In this document: positions 7,750 to 15,375 of the stretch, piece after piece | How positions within the stretch are numbered: the stretch's first letter is position 1 | Layout of the letters: each line of letters starts with the position of its first letter | Origin: Anaerolineae bacterium | GTDB lineage: Bacteria; Chloroflexota; Anaerolineae; Aggregatilineales; Phototrophicaceae | Reading direction: 5' to 3' | Assembly (NCBI GenBank): GCA_012270545.1 | Contig: JAAXID010000275.1 | Span: 1 to 36,383 of the forward strand | DNA length: 36,383 nucleotides | Position numbers and translations under genes: made by a program | Notes under the pieces: generated by a model | What the model was told of the DNA's origin: nothing | The model's input: the letters and a program-made list of their open reading frames with translations, nothing else | Databases searched by the model: none

Positions 7750-9759
7750 TTAGCCGCCACCCTCGAAATACCACTGTTCCGGCATGAACATGACCCACTG
7801 ACGGTAGGTCCAGCTCCACTGACCGGTGGTGTCATTCGGCGGCGTGTTCTTCAAGTTCGTCTTGAAGAGCAGCGGCTGCGGCGGGCGCTGAATCGTGCCG
7901 ATCTGATACAGACCGCCCATGGACAAGCGATAGAATTCCTTGCCCAGCTCGAGCCATTCATCGGAGCCATATCTGGCATCGAGGAAGGCTTCACCGGCCG
8001 CCCACAGATCTTTGATCTCTTGCGGCGGCTCTTCGCCATTTTCGCCGTCGGATTGCAGCCATTGACGCCAGAGATGCCCGGAAGCGCGCGCCCCCCAGTG
8101 CGGGCGCATATTTGCCAGGCTGTTAGCGACTTCGCCAATATCCAGCATGTCGGTGCCCCAGGCGGCCATGTCAACTTGATTGCCGTCGCGCAATTCGCGA
8201 TACAAGCCGATCTCGATGAGCTTGTAGCTCGTCTTGACCCCGACATCGTTCCAGTACGATGTGATCAATTCGCCGATCTGGCGCCAAGAGTCTTCCGGTA
8301 CGGAGACTTGGAAGTTGATGAAGAGCGTTTCGCCATCGGGCCGCAGTCGGAAGCCATCGGCATCGCGCTGATCGAGACCCATTTCGTCAAGCAATTGATT
8401 GGCGAGATCCGGATCGTATTGCGCGTAATGGCCTGGCATCCAGTCCTCGAAGAATAGCGAAGAAGGCACGGGTGAATTCGCCGATGGATTAGCCAAGCCA
8501 AAGTAGACCAGCTCGTTGATCTCATCGCGATTGATCGCCACTGACATGGCTTGACGGAAGCGGATATCCCAGAAGATTTCGCGCAGCTCCAAGTTCGGCG
8601 TCGTGAAGTTGAACATGATCGAGTATTCGTTGCCGCGGCTGTATTCCGCCAAAGCGGTGCGATAACCGCCCGCTTCTTCGTTCTCCCGATAGGTCGGGAA
8701 GCTCAATAGCGTGCCCCAGCCGTAATGGCTGTATTCGCCGGCGATACCCTTGAGATCTTGCACCTGCAGATCCTCGACCAGAATACGGCGCAGGGTGTCC
8801 GTGTAAGGCAGCTGGTTACCGGCGGTATCCACCTTGAAGAAGTAGGCATTACGCTCGTAGTACTTGTTGCCGAAAGAATCTTCACGGACGAAGACGAAGG
8901 TGTTAAGCGTGGGCGCATAGGGGTCGGTTTCCGAGCCCAGGTTCCAGGTGAAGTTATACGGGCTCATCTTGGCATTGAACATCTGGACCCAGTCTTCAAA
9001 GCCATTCTCGGCCGCGAGCGCGTTGGCATCCGGGTTGTAATCGATGTGGAACTGCTGGAAGTAGTGCGCCGGGCGGAAGCCACGCTGGCCCACTTCGCTG
9101 CCGGCAGCGATGAGCAAAGTTGGACGCGCCTCGGCATAGGTCATGCGGATGGTCGTATCATCCTGAATGTCAATCTGCGGTAATTCGCCGTCAAGCACCC
9201 AGGGACCGCCAGGCGAAGGCGTCAAGTCGGAATTGCCCAGAATATCTTCAAAGTAGAAGCGGAAGTCCTCGGTGGTGAAGGGTTCGCCGTCCGACCATTT
9301 GTGACCTTCGCGCAGATGGAAGGTGAAGGTCCTTTGATCGTCAGAGACCTCATAGGCCCGGGCGATGTTGGGGATAATAGATGTCAAGTCGGTGTCGATG
9401 GTGAGCAGCTTCTGCAGACGCATCTCCAGCACATCCCAGCCGCAGCAGGTCGGGTTAGTCGTCGGACCAGCCAACTCGCCGCCATATTCGCCGATTGACT
9501 CAAGCGGCTGCACGACAACGGGCTGCGCGGGCAAGCGCTCTTCAACCGGCGGCAATTCACCGGCCGCGACCAGTTCGGCCAGCATCGGCGCTTCGCCCCA
9601 CATGTCAATGCTGTTGCCAGTGGCGGCGGCATAAGCGTCCAAATCCGCGTACTGGAACGGATAAACAAGATCGCCTTCGCTCATATCTTGCGCCATGGCA
9701 GCGCCCGAAAGCAAGACCATGGCAAGGACGAGAAGCAAGGTAAACATGTTGCGTTTCAT
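7750..9759 (-). CDS. Extracellular solute-binding protein, family 5 (copy 1)
   Basis: First gene of the binding-protein/GH117/sulfatase operon, 669 residues. The ATG at 9759 has AGAGAGGA eight bases upstream. The signal peptide MKRNMFTLLLVLAMVLLSGA ends at AMA-QD (cleavage after about residue 23); no lipobox Cys. The SBP_bac_5 fold is indicated by the ordered blocks YGGELAGP, CCGWDV, HLREGHKWSDGEPFT, NPYFF-like NAYFFKVDTAGNQLPY, RFRQAMSVAINRDEINEL and LRPDGETLFIN. It is closely related to the protein encoded at 5665-7665. It would deliver ligand to the permeases encoded at 11385-13538. An ATTGT-NN-ACAAT operator lies 173 bases upstream. The proposed ligand (galactan oligosaccharide) is context inference; peptide cannot be excluded from sequence alone. 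Confidence 0.91.
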   Translation of the reverse strand: MKRNMFTLLLVLAMVLLSGAAMAQDMSEGDLVYPFQYADLDAYAAATGNSIDMWGEAPMLAELVAAGELPPVEERLPAQPVVVQPLESIGEYGGELAGPTTNPTCCGWDVLEMRLQKLLTIDTDLTSIIPNIARAYEVSDDQRTFTFHLREGHKWSDGEPFTTEDFRFYFEDILGNSDLTPSPGGPWVLDGELPQIDIQDDTTIRMTYAEARPTLLIAAGSEVGQRGFRPAHYFQQFHIDYNPDANALAAENGFEDWVQMFNAKMSPYNFTWNLGSETDPYAPTLNTFVFVREDSFGNKYYERNAYFFKVDTAGNQLPYTDTLRRILVEDLQVQDLKGIAGEYSHYGWGTLLSFPTYRENEEAGGYRTALAEYSRGNEYSIMFNFTTPNLELREIFWDIRFRQAMSVAINRDEINELVYFGLANPSANSPVPSSLFFEDWMPGHYAQYDPDLANQLLDEMGLDQRDADGFRLRPDGETLFINFQVSVPEDSWRQIGELITSYWNDVGVKTSYKLIEIGLYRELRDGNQVDMAAWGTDMLDIGEVANSLANMRPHWGARASGHLWRQWLQSDGENGEEPPQEIKDLWAAGEAFLDARYGSDEWLELGKEFYRLSMGGLYQIGTIQRPPQPLLFKTNLKNTPPNDTTGQWSWTYRQWVMFMPEQWYFEGGG

Positions 9760-9931
9760 GGGTAGAATCCTCTCTGAACTATCCTCGACTGTCTTTCATA
9801 GTATTGACGCCGTTCCGCAATTGGCCTCCCTTCAATCCCGTTCATTTGCATTCACAAATATATACGAATGACAACGCATCCCTACGACATAATGAAACGA
9901 GCGATATTCGAGGCAAGGATGTAAATTGAGC

Positions 9932-9943
9932 ATTGTTTACAAT
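9932..9943 (-). promoter_or_regulatory. ATTGT-TT-ACAAT operator upstream of the binding-protein operon
   Basis: A perfect 5+5 inverted repeat with a two-base centre lies in the 223-base gap between the cycloisomerase-like gene (ends 9983) and the first binding-protein gene (starts 9759, minus strand). It matches the other three sites of the window in both arms. I could not assign a convincing -35/-10 pair here; a TTGCCT about 25 bases downstream on the minus strand is the best -35 candidate, with a weak -10. The rest of this gap shows no gene. Confidence 0.65.
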
Positions 9944-9982
9944 TTTCTTGAACGGACTGTAATATGTTGCGATCGCATCTGT

Positions 9983-11071
9983 CTAGCTTTTCTCAAACTC
10001 TCGCAGACGCTCCCAGTCAAAACGCACGCCATGGCCCGGCGCGTCCGACGCCCGCATGATCCCATCTTTAAGTTTCGGCGGATCCTTGATGAAACGTTCC
10101 AAGCCAAAGCTGTGCACTTCGAGAAATGACGCATTCGGTATCGCCGCCAGCAAGTGCAAGTGCAACTCGTGTACTCCGTGTGAGGTGACCGGCAAGTTGT
10201 GGGCGAACGCCAGCTTCGCCACGCGCATCCAGTTCGTAATGCCGCCGATATTGGAGACGTCCGGCTCGGGAAAGGCGATCTTCGCGTCTTCTATCGTGTG
10301 GCGAAACTCATAGATCGTATGCAGGTTTTCGCCGGCCGCAATCGGCAGGCCGCCTTCGGTCGCGATCCGCGCCAGGCCCTTGTAATCATCGGGAATGGTC
10401 GGCTCTTCAAACCAATAGACGTCAAAGTCGCGGAATTTGCGGGCGGCGCTAATGGCATACTCGACGCTGTACCGCATATTGGCATCCACCATCAGCGGCA
10501 TATCAGGTCCGATACATTGGCGCACGGCGCGCAGGCGTTCTACATCTTCCGAGAGATTGGCGCGCCCGACCTTTATCTTGATGGCGCGGAAACCCTTCTG
10601 CAGGTTGCAGCGCGTCTGCTCGACCAATTCGTCGGGTCCCAATTGCAAGTCGATGCCGCCGGCGTAGGCTCGCGCTTCGCCGGAGAAGCCGCCGAGGAGT
10701 TTCCAAAGCGGCAGGCCTTCTCGCTTTCCCTTGAGATCCCAAAGAGCGATATCGACCGCGGACATCGCGAAAGAGACCAATCCACCGCGCCCAATATAAT
10801 GCAGGCGCCACCACATGCGGTCCCAGATATCTTCAATGCAATTGGCATCCGCGCCAAGCAGTACGCACTTCAGATCCCCCTCAATCAATGATTGGATGGC
10901 AGAACCGCCGCAGCCAATGGTGTAGGTATAACCGTGGCCCGCCAAGCCGCATTCCGTTTGCAGCTTGACCAGGACGACCTCAAAATCTGTCATCACGCCA
11001 TGAGAGGCATCGGTCATGGCATGAGTCAGCGGGAGGTGATAATGTTTTGTTTCTACACCCTTGATGATCAA
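9983..11071 (-). CDS. Enolase-superfamily protein, probable 3,6-anhydro-L-galactonate cycloisomerase
   Basis: Protein of 362 residues in the mandelate racemase/muconate lactonizing enzyme family. Catalytic features are KIK (Lys165, Lys167), metal ligands Asp196 (MVDAN), Glu222 (WFEEP) and Glu248 (GENLH), and a His298/Asp271 dyad (SHGVHE, EPDVSN). From memory, the blocks GHGYTYT, HYIGRGG, FAMSAVDIALWDLKGKREGL, GGIDLQ and EEPTIPDDYKG closely follow the Vibrio anhydrogalactonate cycloisomerase. That enzyme opens 3,6-anhydro-L-galactonate to 2-keto-3-deoxy-L-galactonate, the committed step of agar monosaccharide catabolism. GH117 neighbours support this. The start is TTG at 11071, with AAGGG about nine bases upstream; no ATG fits the conserved N-terminus. 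Another sugar-acid dehydratase activity remains possible. Confidence 0.82.
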   Translation of the reverse strand: MIIKGVETKHYHLPLTHAMTDASHGVMTDFEVVLVKLQTECGLAGHGYTYTIGCGGSAIQSLIEGDLKCVLLGADANCIEDIWDRMWWRLHYIGRGGLVSFAMSAVDIALWDLKGKREGLPLWKLLGGFSGEARAYAGGIDLQLGPDELVEQTRCNLQKGFRAIKIKVGRANLSEDVERLRAVRQCIGPDMPLMVDANMRYSVEYAISAARKFRDFDVYWFEEPTIPDDYKGLARIATEGGLPIAAGENLHTIYEFRHTIEDAKIAFPEPDVSNIGGITNWMRVAKLAFAHNLPVTSHGVHELHLHLLAAIPNASFLEVHSFGLERFIKDPPKLKDGIMRASDAPGHGVRFDWERLREFEKS

Positions 11072-11384
11072 AGTTTCGCCCTTAAAAGGCTTGCCCGATA
11101 CTGGGTCATGCTACCTCGCTTTTTCTGCCCCATCCCCAACCGCCGTGTCTACGCGGCGCAGCCCCTCCTCGCCATCTCTATGGCGAGCATCCCAGCGAGC
11201 TAAGGGAAGGGAGCTATTAATGGCGCATACTGCGGCAAATGATAACCCATCCATCTGTGATTTACAAAAGATTGTACAGTGTATATTGTTGACAATCTAT
11301 AGCGATAAGGATAGAATCGGCAAAACTCTCCTTTGTCTTTCGTAGAGCTCGTCGTAGGCGACAAGCCGGCTGAAACGTGACTCG
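11072..11384. repeat. 313-base divergent intergenic region with two strong stem-loops
   Basis: No gene is seen. Two back-to-back perfect hairpins stand out: CGCCGTG / CGCGGCG with loop TCTA (11141-11158, one G-U pair) and CTCGCCAT / ATGGCGAG with loop CTCT (11168-11187). They are flanked by pyrimidine-rich (CCCCATCCCC) and purine-rich (GGGAAGGGAG) tracts that can also pair. The whole looks like a compact interspersed repeat of the REP/ERIC kind, though I see only one copy here. It would lie in the leader of the cycloisomerase-like gene. The promoter/operator at 11285-11317 is listed separately. Confidence 0.5.
11285..11317 (+). promoter_or_regulatory. Promoter with ATTGT-TG-ACAAT operator, permease/catabolic operon
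   Basis: The operator palindrome occupies 11285-11296. It contains the -35 box TTGACA (11289-11294), followed after exactly 17 bases by the -10 box TAGAAT (11312-11317). Transcription would start near 11324 and read the two permeases, the GntR regulator and the two dehydrogenases, with a leader of about 60 bases. Because the regulator gene is in this operon, the site implies negative autoregulation. A half-similar ATTGTACAGT lies just upstream (11271-11280). A weaker minus-strand promoter for the cycloisomerase-like gene may use the same operator. Confidence 0.78.
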
Positions 11385-12380
11385 ATGAAAAACTACATCT
11401 TTCAGCGTCTGATATATATGATCTTTCTCTTGTGGCTGGTTTCGATCGTAACCTTTGTCGTCATCCAGTTGCCGCCGGGAGATTATCTATCCACCTATAT
11501 CAGCAGGCTTGAGCAGGCCGGCGAAGACCTGAGCGATGAAGAAGTGGAGAATCTGCGCCGACAGTACGGCCTCGATCTGCCCATATACTTGCGCTATTTC
11601 AAATGGTTTGGGCAGGTATTGCAAGGCGAGTTCGGCTTTTCTTTTGATTGGCAGCAACCGGTCAAGGATATCATCGGCGAGCGACTCGCTCTAACCTTCA
11701 CGATTGCCATCTTAAGCGCGATCTTCACATTCGCTGTCGCCATTCCAATAGGCATCTATTCGGCGACGCATCAATACTCAGTTGGCGATTATGTCGTATC
11801 CATCATCGGCTTTATCGGCCTGGCTATACCCAACTTCATGCTGGCGCTAATCATGCTCTACATCGCCTGGAAATCGTATGGGCTTAACCTCACGGGCTTA
11901 TTCTCGCCAGAGTATCTCGACGCGCCCTGGAATTTGGCGAAGATCGGCGACCTGCTGCTGCACCTGCCGATTCCAATCATTGTAGTCGGCACTTCCGGCA
12001 CGGCGGGCATGATCCGCGTGCTGCGCGGCACACTGCTTGATGAGCTCAATAAACAATATGTCATAACGGCGCGCAGCAAAGGCGTTGGCGAAGTGAAACT
12101 GCTGTTTAAGTACCCAGTCAGGGTCGCGCTCAACCCGATCGTCAGCGGCTTGGCTTGGCTCTTTCCTTCGCTCATCTCCGGCGGCACGATTACCGCCATT
12201 GTGCTGGGCTTGCCCACCGCCGGACCAATGCTCTACCGCGCCTTGATCACGCAGGATACCTTCTTGACGGCAACGCTGCTGATGTTTGTCACGATCTTGA
12301 CCGTTATCGGAACGACCGTCTCCGACATCTTGCTGGTGCTGGTGGATCCGCGCATTCGCATGGAGCGCGCGGCCAATTAG
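11385..12380 (+). CDS. ABC importer permease, DppB/OppB type
   Basis: Inner-membrane permease of 331 residues (BPD_transp_1 family). It starts with the typical MKNYIFQRLIYMIFLLWLVS first helix, has a soluble loop carrying LSDEEVENLRRQYGLDLP (typical of DppB), then five further helices. The EAA loop that contacts the ATPase is recognisable around residues 217-240 (LDELNKQYVITARSKG), ending with GGTITAIVLGLP and a C-terminal LVDPRIRM. It would pair with the DppC-type permease encoded 12 bases downstream and with the ATPases encoded at 351-2421. It is the first gene of the operon driven by the promoter at 11289-11317. The upstream Shine-Dalgarno sequence is weak. Confidence 0.93.
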   Translation: MKNYIFQRLIYMIFLLWLVSIVTFVVIQLPPGDYLSTYISRLEQAGEDLSDEEVENLRRQYGLDLPIYLRYFKWFGQVLQGEFGFSFDWQQPVKDIIGERLALTFTIAILSAIFTFAVAIPIGIYSATHQYSVGDYVVSIIGFIGLAIPNFMLALIMLYIAWKSYGLNLTGLFSPEYLDAPWNLAKIGDLLLHLPIPIIVVGTSGTAGMIRVLRGTLLDELNKQYVITARSKGVGEVKLLFKYPVRVALNPIVSGLAWLFPSLISGGTITAIVLGLPTAGPMLYRALITQDTFLTATLLMFVTILTVIGTTVSDILLVLVDPRIRMERAAN

Positions 12381-12392
12381 CCGAGGATGATT

Positions 12393-13538
12393 ATGCTGCG
12401 CCATTTTGGCATTCGTCGCTCGAAGCCCCAAGAAACAGCCGTCCAATTTGACGAGAGCTATTATCTCGCATCGCAATGGCAGTTGATCTGGCGCAAATTC
12501 CGCCGTCATCGGCTGGCGATGTTCTCGGCGCTGATGATCATCTTCCTATACTCGCTGGCGATATTTCCCGAGTTTTACTCAGTCAACGATCATCACAAGC
12601 GCCACGTCAAATATGCCAAAGCGCCGCCGCACACTGTGCGCTTCGTCGATGTCGAAGGCAATTTCCATTGGGCGCCCTTCATCTACGACATGACCCAGAA
12701 GCTCGATATGGATACGCTGAAGCGAATCTACACGGAGGACACATCGAAACGTTATCCCATAAGGTTCTTCGTCGAGGGCGAATCCTACAGGCTGCTGGGA
12801 CTGATTGATACCAATATTCATTTGATGGGCGTGGATGATCCGGCCCTATTCTTTCCATTCGGCACGGATGAATTGGGGCGCGACCTGTTTTCACGCACCA
12901 TGCACGCGGCGCGGATATCGCTGTCGATTGGCTTCCTGGGTATGGTAACCAGCTTTTGCTTGGGCTGCCTGATCGGTGGCATCTCCGGCTATTTCGGCGG
13001 GTCGGTCGATATTGTCGTGCAGCGCGTGATTGAATTCCTCGTTTCGATTCCCCATATCCCGCTGATCATGGCGCTTTCAGCCGCCTTCCCGCCCGAGTGG
13101 AGTTCCACGCAGGTGTATTTCGGCATTACCGTCGTCCTGGCGGTGGTGAGCTGGCCGCCGCTCGCGCGCGCCGTGCGTGGCAAGCTGCTGGAATTGCGCG
13201 AAGCCGACTTTGTTATGGCAGCGCGCATATCCAACATGGGCGACATGGAAATCATCGTCAAGCATCTATTGCCATCGTTCGCGAGCTTTTTGATCGTCGT
13301 GCTCAGTCTCGCCGTGCCGAACATGATCCTTGCCGAAACTGCTTTGAGCTTCCTGCAAATCGGCATTCGGCCACCGGCGGTCAGCTGGGGTGTCTTGCTC
13401 CAAGACGCGCAGAACATCCGAAGCCTGAGCCAAAGCCCCTGGCTGCTGATACCTGGTCTGTTTGTCATCGCCACAGTCCTCTCCTTTAATTTCCTCGGAG
13501 ACGGCTTGCGCGATGCCGCCGATCCATACAAGCAATAG
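12393..13538 (+). CDS. ABC importer permease, DppC/OppC type, with long periplasmic insert
   Basis: Second permease, 381 residues from the ATG at 12393, which has GAGG six bases upstream; an ATG at 12387 is too close to that site. The first helix is near residues 41-58. An insertion of roughly 90 mostly polar residues follows, before FGTDELGRDLFSRTMHAARISLSIG, the conserved DppC entry motif. Core DppC proteins (about 300 residues) lack most of this insert; it may contact the large binding proteins. The EAA-type loop is near ELREADFVMAARISNMGD, and the C-terminus SFNFLGDGLRDAADP is canonical. The gene follows the first permease closely and co-functions with it. Confidence 0.92.
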   Translation: MLRHFGIRRSKPQETAVQFDESYYLASQWQLIWRKFRRHRLAMFSALMIIFLYSLAIFPEFYSVNDHHKRHVKYAKAPPHTVRFVDVEGNFHWAPFIYDMTQKLDMDTLKRIYTEDTSKRYPIRFFVEGESYRLLGLIDTNIHLMGVDDPALFFPFGTDELGRDLFSRTMHAARISLSIGFLGMVTSFCLGCLIGGISGYFGGSVDIVVQRVIEFLVSIPHIPLIMALSAAFPPEWSSTQVYFGITVVLAVVSWPPLARAVRGKLLELREADFVMAARISNMGDMEIIVKHLLPSFASFLIVVLSLAVPNMILAETALSFLQIGIRPPAVSWGVLLQDAQNIRSLSQSPWLLIPGLFVIATVLSFNFLGDGLRDAADPYKQ

Positions 13539-13634
13539 GCCTGCAGACGTGAAACCTATACAAGAGACGCTTCGGCTTCTTAGCGGTCAATCGACGAGAT
13601 TCGGCAATTTGATGGTTTGAGTGGAATAGGACCG

Positions 13635-14243
13635 ATGCCGGCCTTTGAAATTTTCCGAACACTTCCAGAGCAGATTGCGGCGCGTTTGCAGCAGGACATC
13701 CTCGCCGGGCAGTTGCAACCGGGCGACCCATTGCGCGAGGTTGATCTCTCGGAAAGATTCGGCGTCAGTCGCGGACCGGTGCGCGAGGCTTTTCGTCAGC
13801 TCACACAGCAGGGCCTGCTGGTGCTTGAGCCGAACAAGGGCGTGCGCGTGGCGCAGAACCCGAGCGTCGAGGTGCGTCCGCTCGTCGTCCAGTTGCGGCG
13901 GACCATTGAAGTCTTCGTGCTCGAGAGCATCTTCGACCGAATCACCGACGACGACCTCGCGATTTGGGATGATATTTTGAGCGACATCAAAGAAGCCTGC
14001 GAATCGAATGACTTGAACGCGCTGACAGACCACGATCTGCGCTTTCACCAGGCAATCATCAAAAGCCATGACGATCGTGATCTGTTTACCCTCTGGCAGC
14101 CGATAGCGATGCGCATGATGATGCAATACAATCGACTGGGCGATCTCATGGAAAGCTACCGCGAGCACAAGAGAATCCTTGACGCGATACGCGCGCGGGA
14201 CAGGCCGGCGGCGATAGAAGCGCTGTCGACCAATATCCAATAA
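13635..14243 (+). CDS. GntR-family transcriptional regulator, FCD subfamily
   Basis: Regulator of 202 residues. The N-terminal winged helix-turn-helix (residues about 8-73) carries LREVDLSERFGVSRGPVREA, whose helix 45-56 should read the operator. The C-terminal all-alpha FCD ligand domain has DLRFH (Asp134, His138) and EHKRI (His178), three of the usual four metal ligands. The fourth position, a His in most FCD proteins, reads Asn200 (ALSTNIQ). The ATG at 13635 is preferred to an in-frame TTG at 13617, because homology starts there and AGGA precedes it. It lies in the operon controlled by 11285-11317 and is the best candidate to bind all four ATTGT-NN-ACAAT sites. The effector is unknown; an anhydrogalactose-derived sugar acid is plausible. 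Confidence 0.9.
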   Translation: MPAFEIFRTLPEQIAARLQQDILAGQLQPGDPLREVDLSERFGVSRGPVREAFRQLTQQGLLVLEPNKGVRVAQNPSVEVRPLVVQLRRTIEVFVLESIFDRITDDDLAIWDDILSDIKEACESNDLNALTDHDLRFHQAIIKSHDDRDLFTLWQPIAMRMMMQYNRLGDLMESYREHKRILDAIRARDRPAAIEALSTNIQ

Positions 14244-14358
14244 GCGATCCGCCTTCATTTCGGGGTGCCGCCAGCGCATACAGAACTCGGTGCGCGGCGT
14301 CCGAGATAGGTCTGTGCTTTCTAGTCAATGCCAGGTTTTGAAACGAAGGAAAAACGAG

Positions 14359-15375
14359 ATGGCGCAAGCAGCCTTTTACGAAGGTGACCGAAGGATACGA
14401 TTGGGCCTTGGCGAGCCTGTTGATCCGGGCGCCGGCGAGGTCCAGTTGCAGGTGTCGCATTGCGGCATTTGTGGGACCGATCTGCACATATTTCACGGCG
14501 CTATGGACGCGCGCGTCGAAATGCCCTTGGTCATGGGGCACGAAATGTCGGCCACCGTGCGCAAGCTGGGCACTGGCGTCGAGGGCTTTGAATTGGGCGA
14601 CAAGGTTGTCGTCATGCCGCTCGCACCCTGCCAGGCCTGCCCCGCCTGCGACGCCGGGCACAGTCATATCTGCCACAACCTGAATTTCCTCGGTATCGAT
14701 ACACCGGGCGCCTTTCAAAGCTTTTGGACAGTCCCCGCGCATACTTTGCACCGGATCCCCGCAAATCTCTCAATGAAGCATGCCGCAATGATTGAACCCT
14801 TGGCCGTGGCCTGCCATGATGTGCGCCTTGCCAACCTGCGCCCGGGCGATCATGTGGTTGTGCTTGGCGGCGGACCGATCGGCATGCTCGTGGCGCTGGT
14901 GGCGCGGCATGCTGGCGCGAGCGTCATCGTGTCGGAGATAAACCCCTATCGCGTCGAGCTCGCCAGCAATGTTGGATTGGAAGCGGTCAATCCGAGCGAG
15001 ACTGATCTCATTGCGTTGATTATGCGGCGGACAAAGGGAAGGGGCGCCGATATCGTGTTTGAAGTATCGGGCTCGCAAGCGGGCGCCGACATCATGACCG
15101 AATTGCTGCGCACACGGGGGCTGGCGGTCATCGTAGCGATTTTCGCGCATAAACCAAAGATCGATCTCTTCCGCTTTTTCTGGCGTGAGCTTCGCTTAAA
15201 GGGCGTGCGCGTTTACGAATCGCAAGACTTCGCCGACGCCATCTCGCTGGCGGCAGCGGAGGCTCTGCCCCTGGATGAGTTGATCACCGATATCCGTCCG
15301 CTAAGCGCGCTGCGTTCCGGCTTTGAGGACATGGAAAAAGGCGGCCAAGTAATGAAGATACTCCTGGAGATCTGA
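14359..15375 (+). CDS. Zinc-dependent alcohol dehydrogenase (MDR family), candidate 2-keto-3-deoxy-L-galactonate 5-dehydrogenase
   Basis: Medium-chain dehydrogenase of 338 residues. Catalytic zinc ligands are Cys38 (CGICGTD), His61-Glu62 (GHE) and Glu146. The structural zinc knuckle is Cys91, Cys94, Cys97 and Cys105. The Rossmann motif VVLGGGPIGML lies at about 167-177, followed by an acidic residue after strand 2 (SEINPYR), suggesting NAD(H). The start ATG at 14359 has GAAGGA eight bases upstream; a longer reading from 14290 lacks family similarity. It is most like polyol/threonine/galactonate-type dehydrogenases. With the cycloisomerase-like and KduD-like genes beside it, oxidation of the C5 hydroxyl of 2-keto-3-deoxy-L-galactonate is a good guess, not proven. 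The next gene starts on the base after its stop. Confidence 0.9.
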   Translation: MAQAAFYEGDRRIRLGLGEPVDPGAGEVQLQVSHCGICGTDLHIFHGAMDARVEMPLVMGHEMSATVRKLGTGVEGFELGDKVVVMPLAPCQACPACDAGHSHICHNLNFLGIDTPGAFQSFWTVPAHTLHRIPANLSMKHAAMIEPLAVACHDVRLANLRPGDHVVVLGGGPIGMLVALVARHAGASVIVSEINPYRVELASNVGLEAVNPSETDLIALIMRRTKGRGADIVFEVSGSQAGADIMTELLRTRGLAVIVAIFAHKPKIDLFRFFWRELRLKGVRVYESQDFADAISLAAAEALPLDELITDIRPLSALRSGFEDMEKGGQVMKILLEI

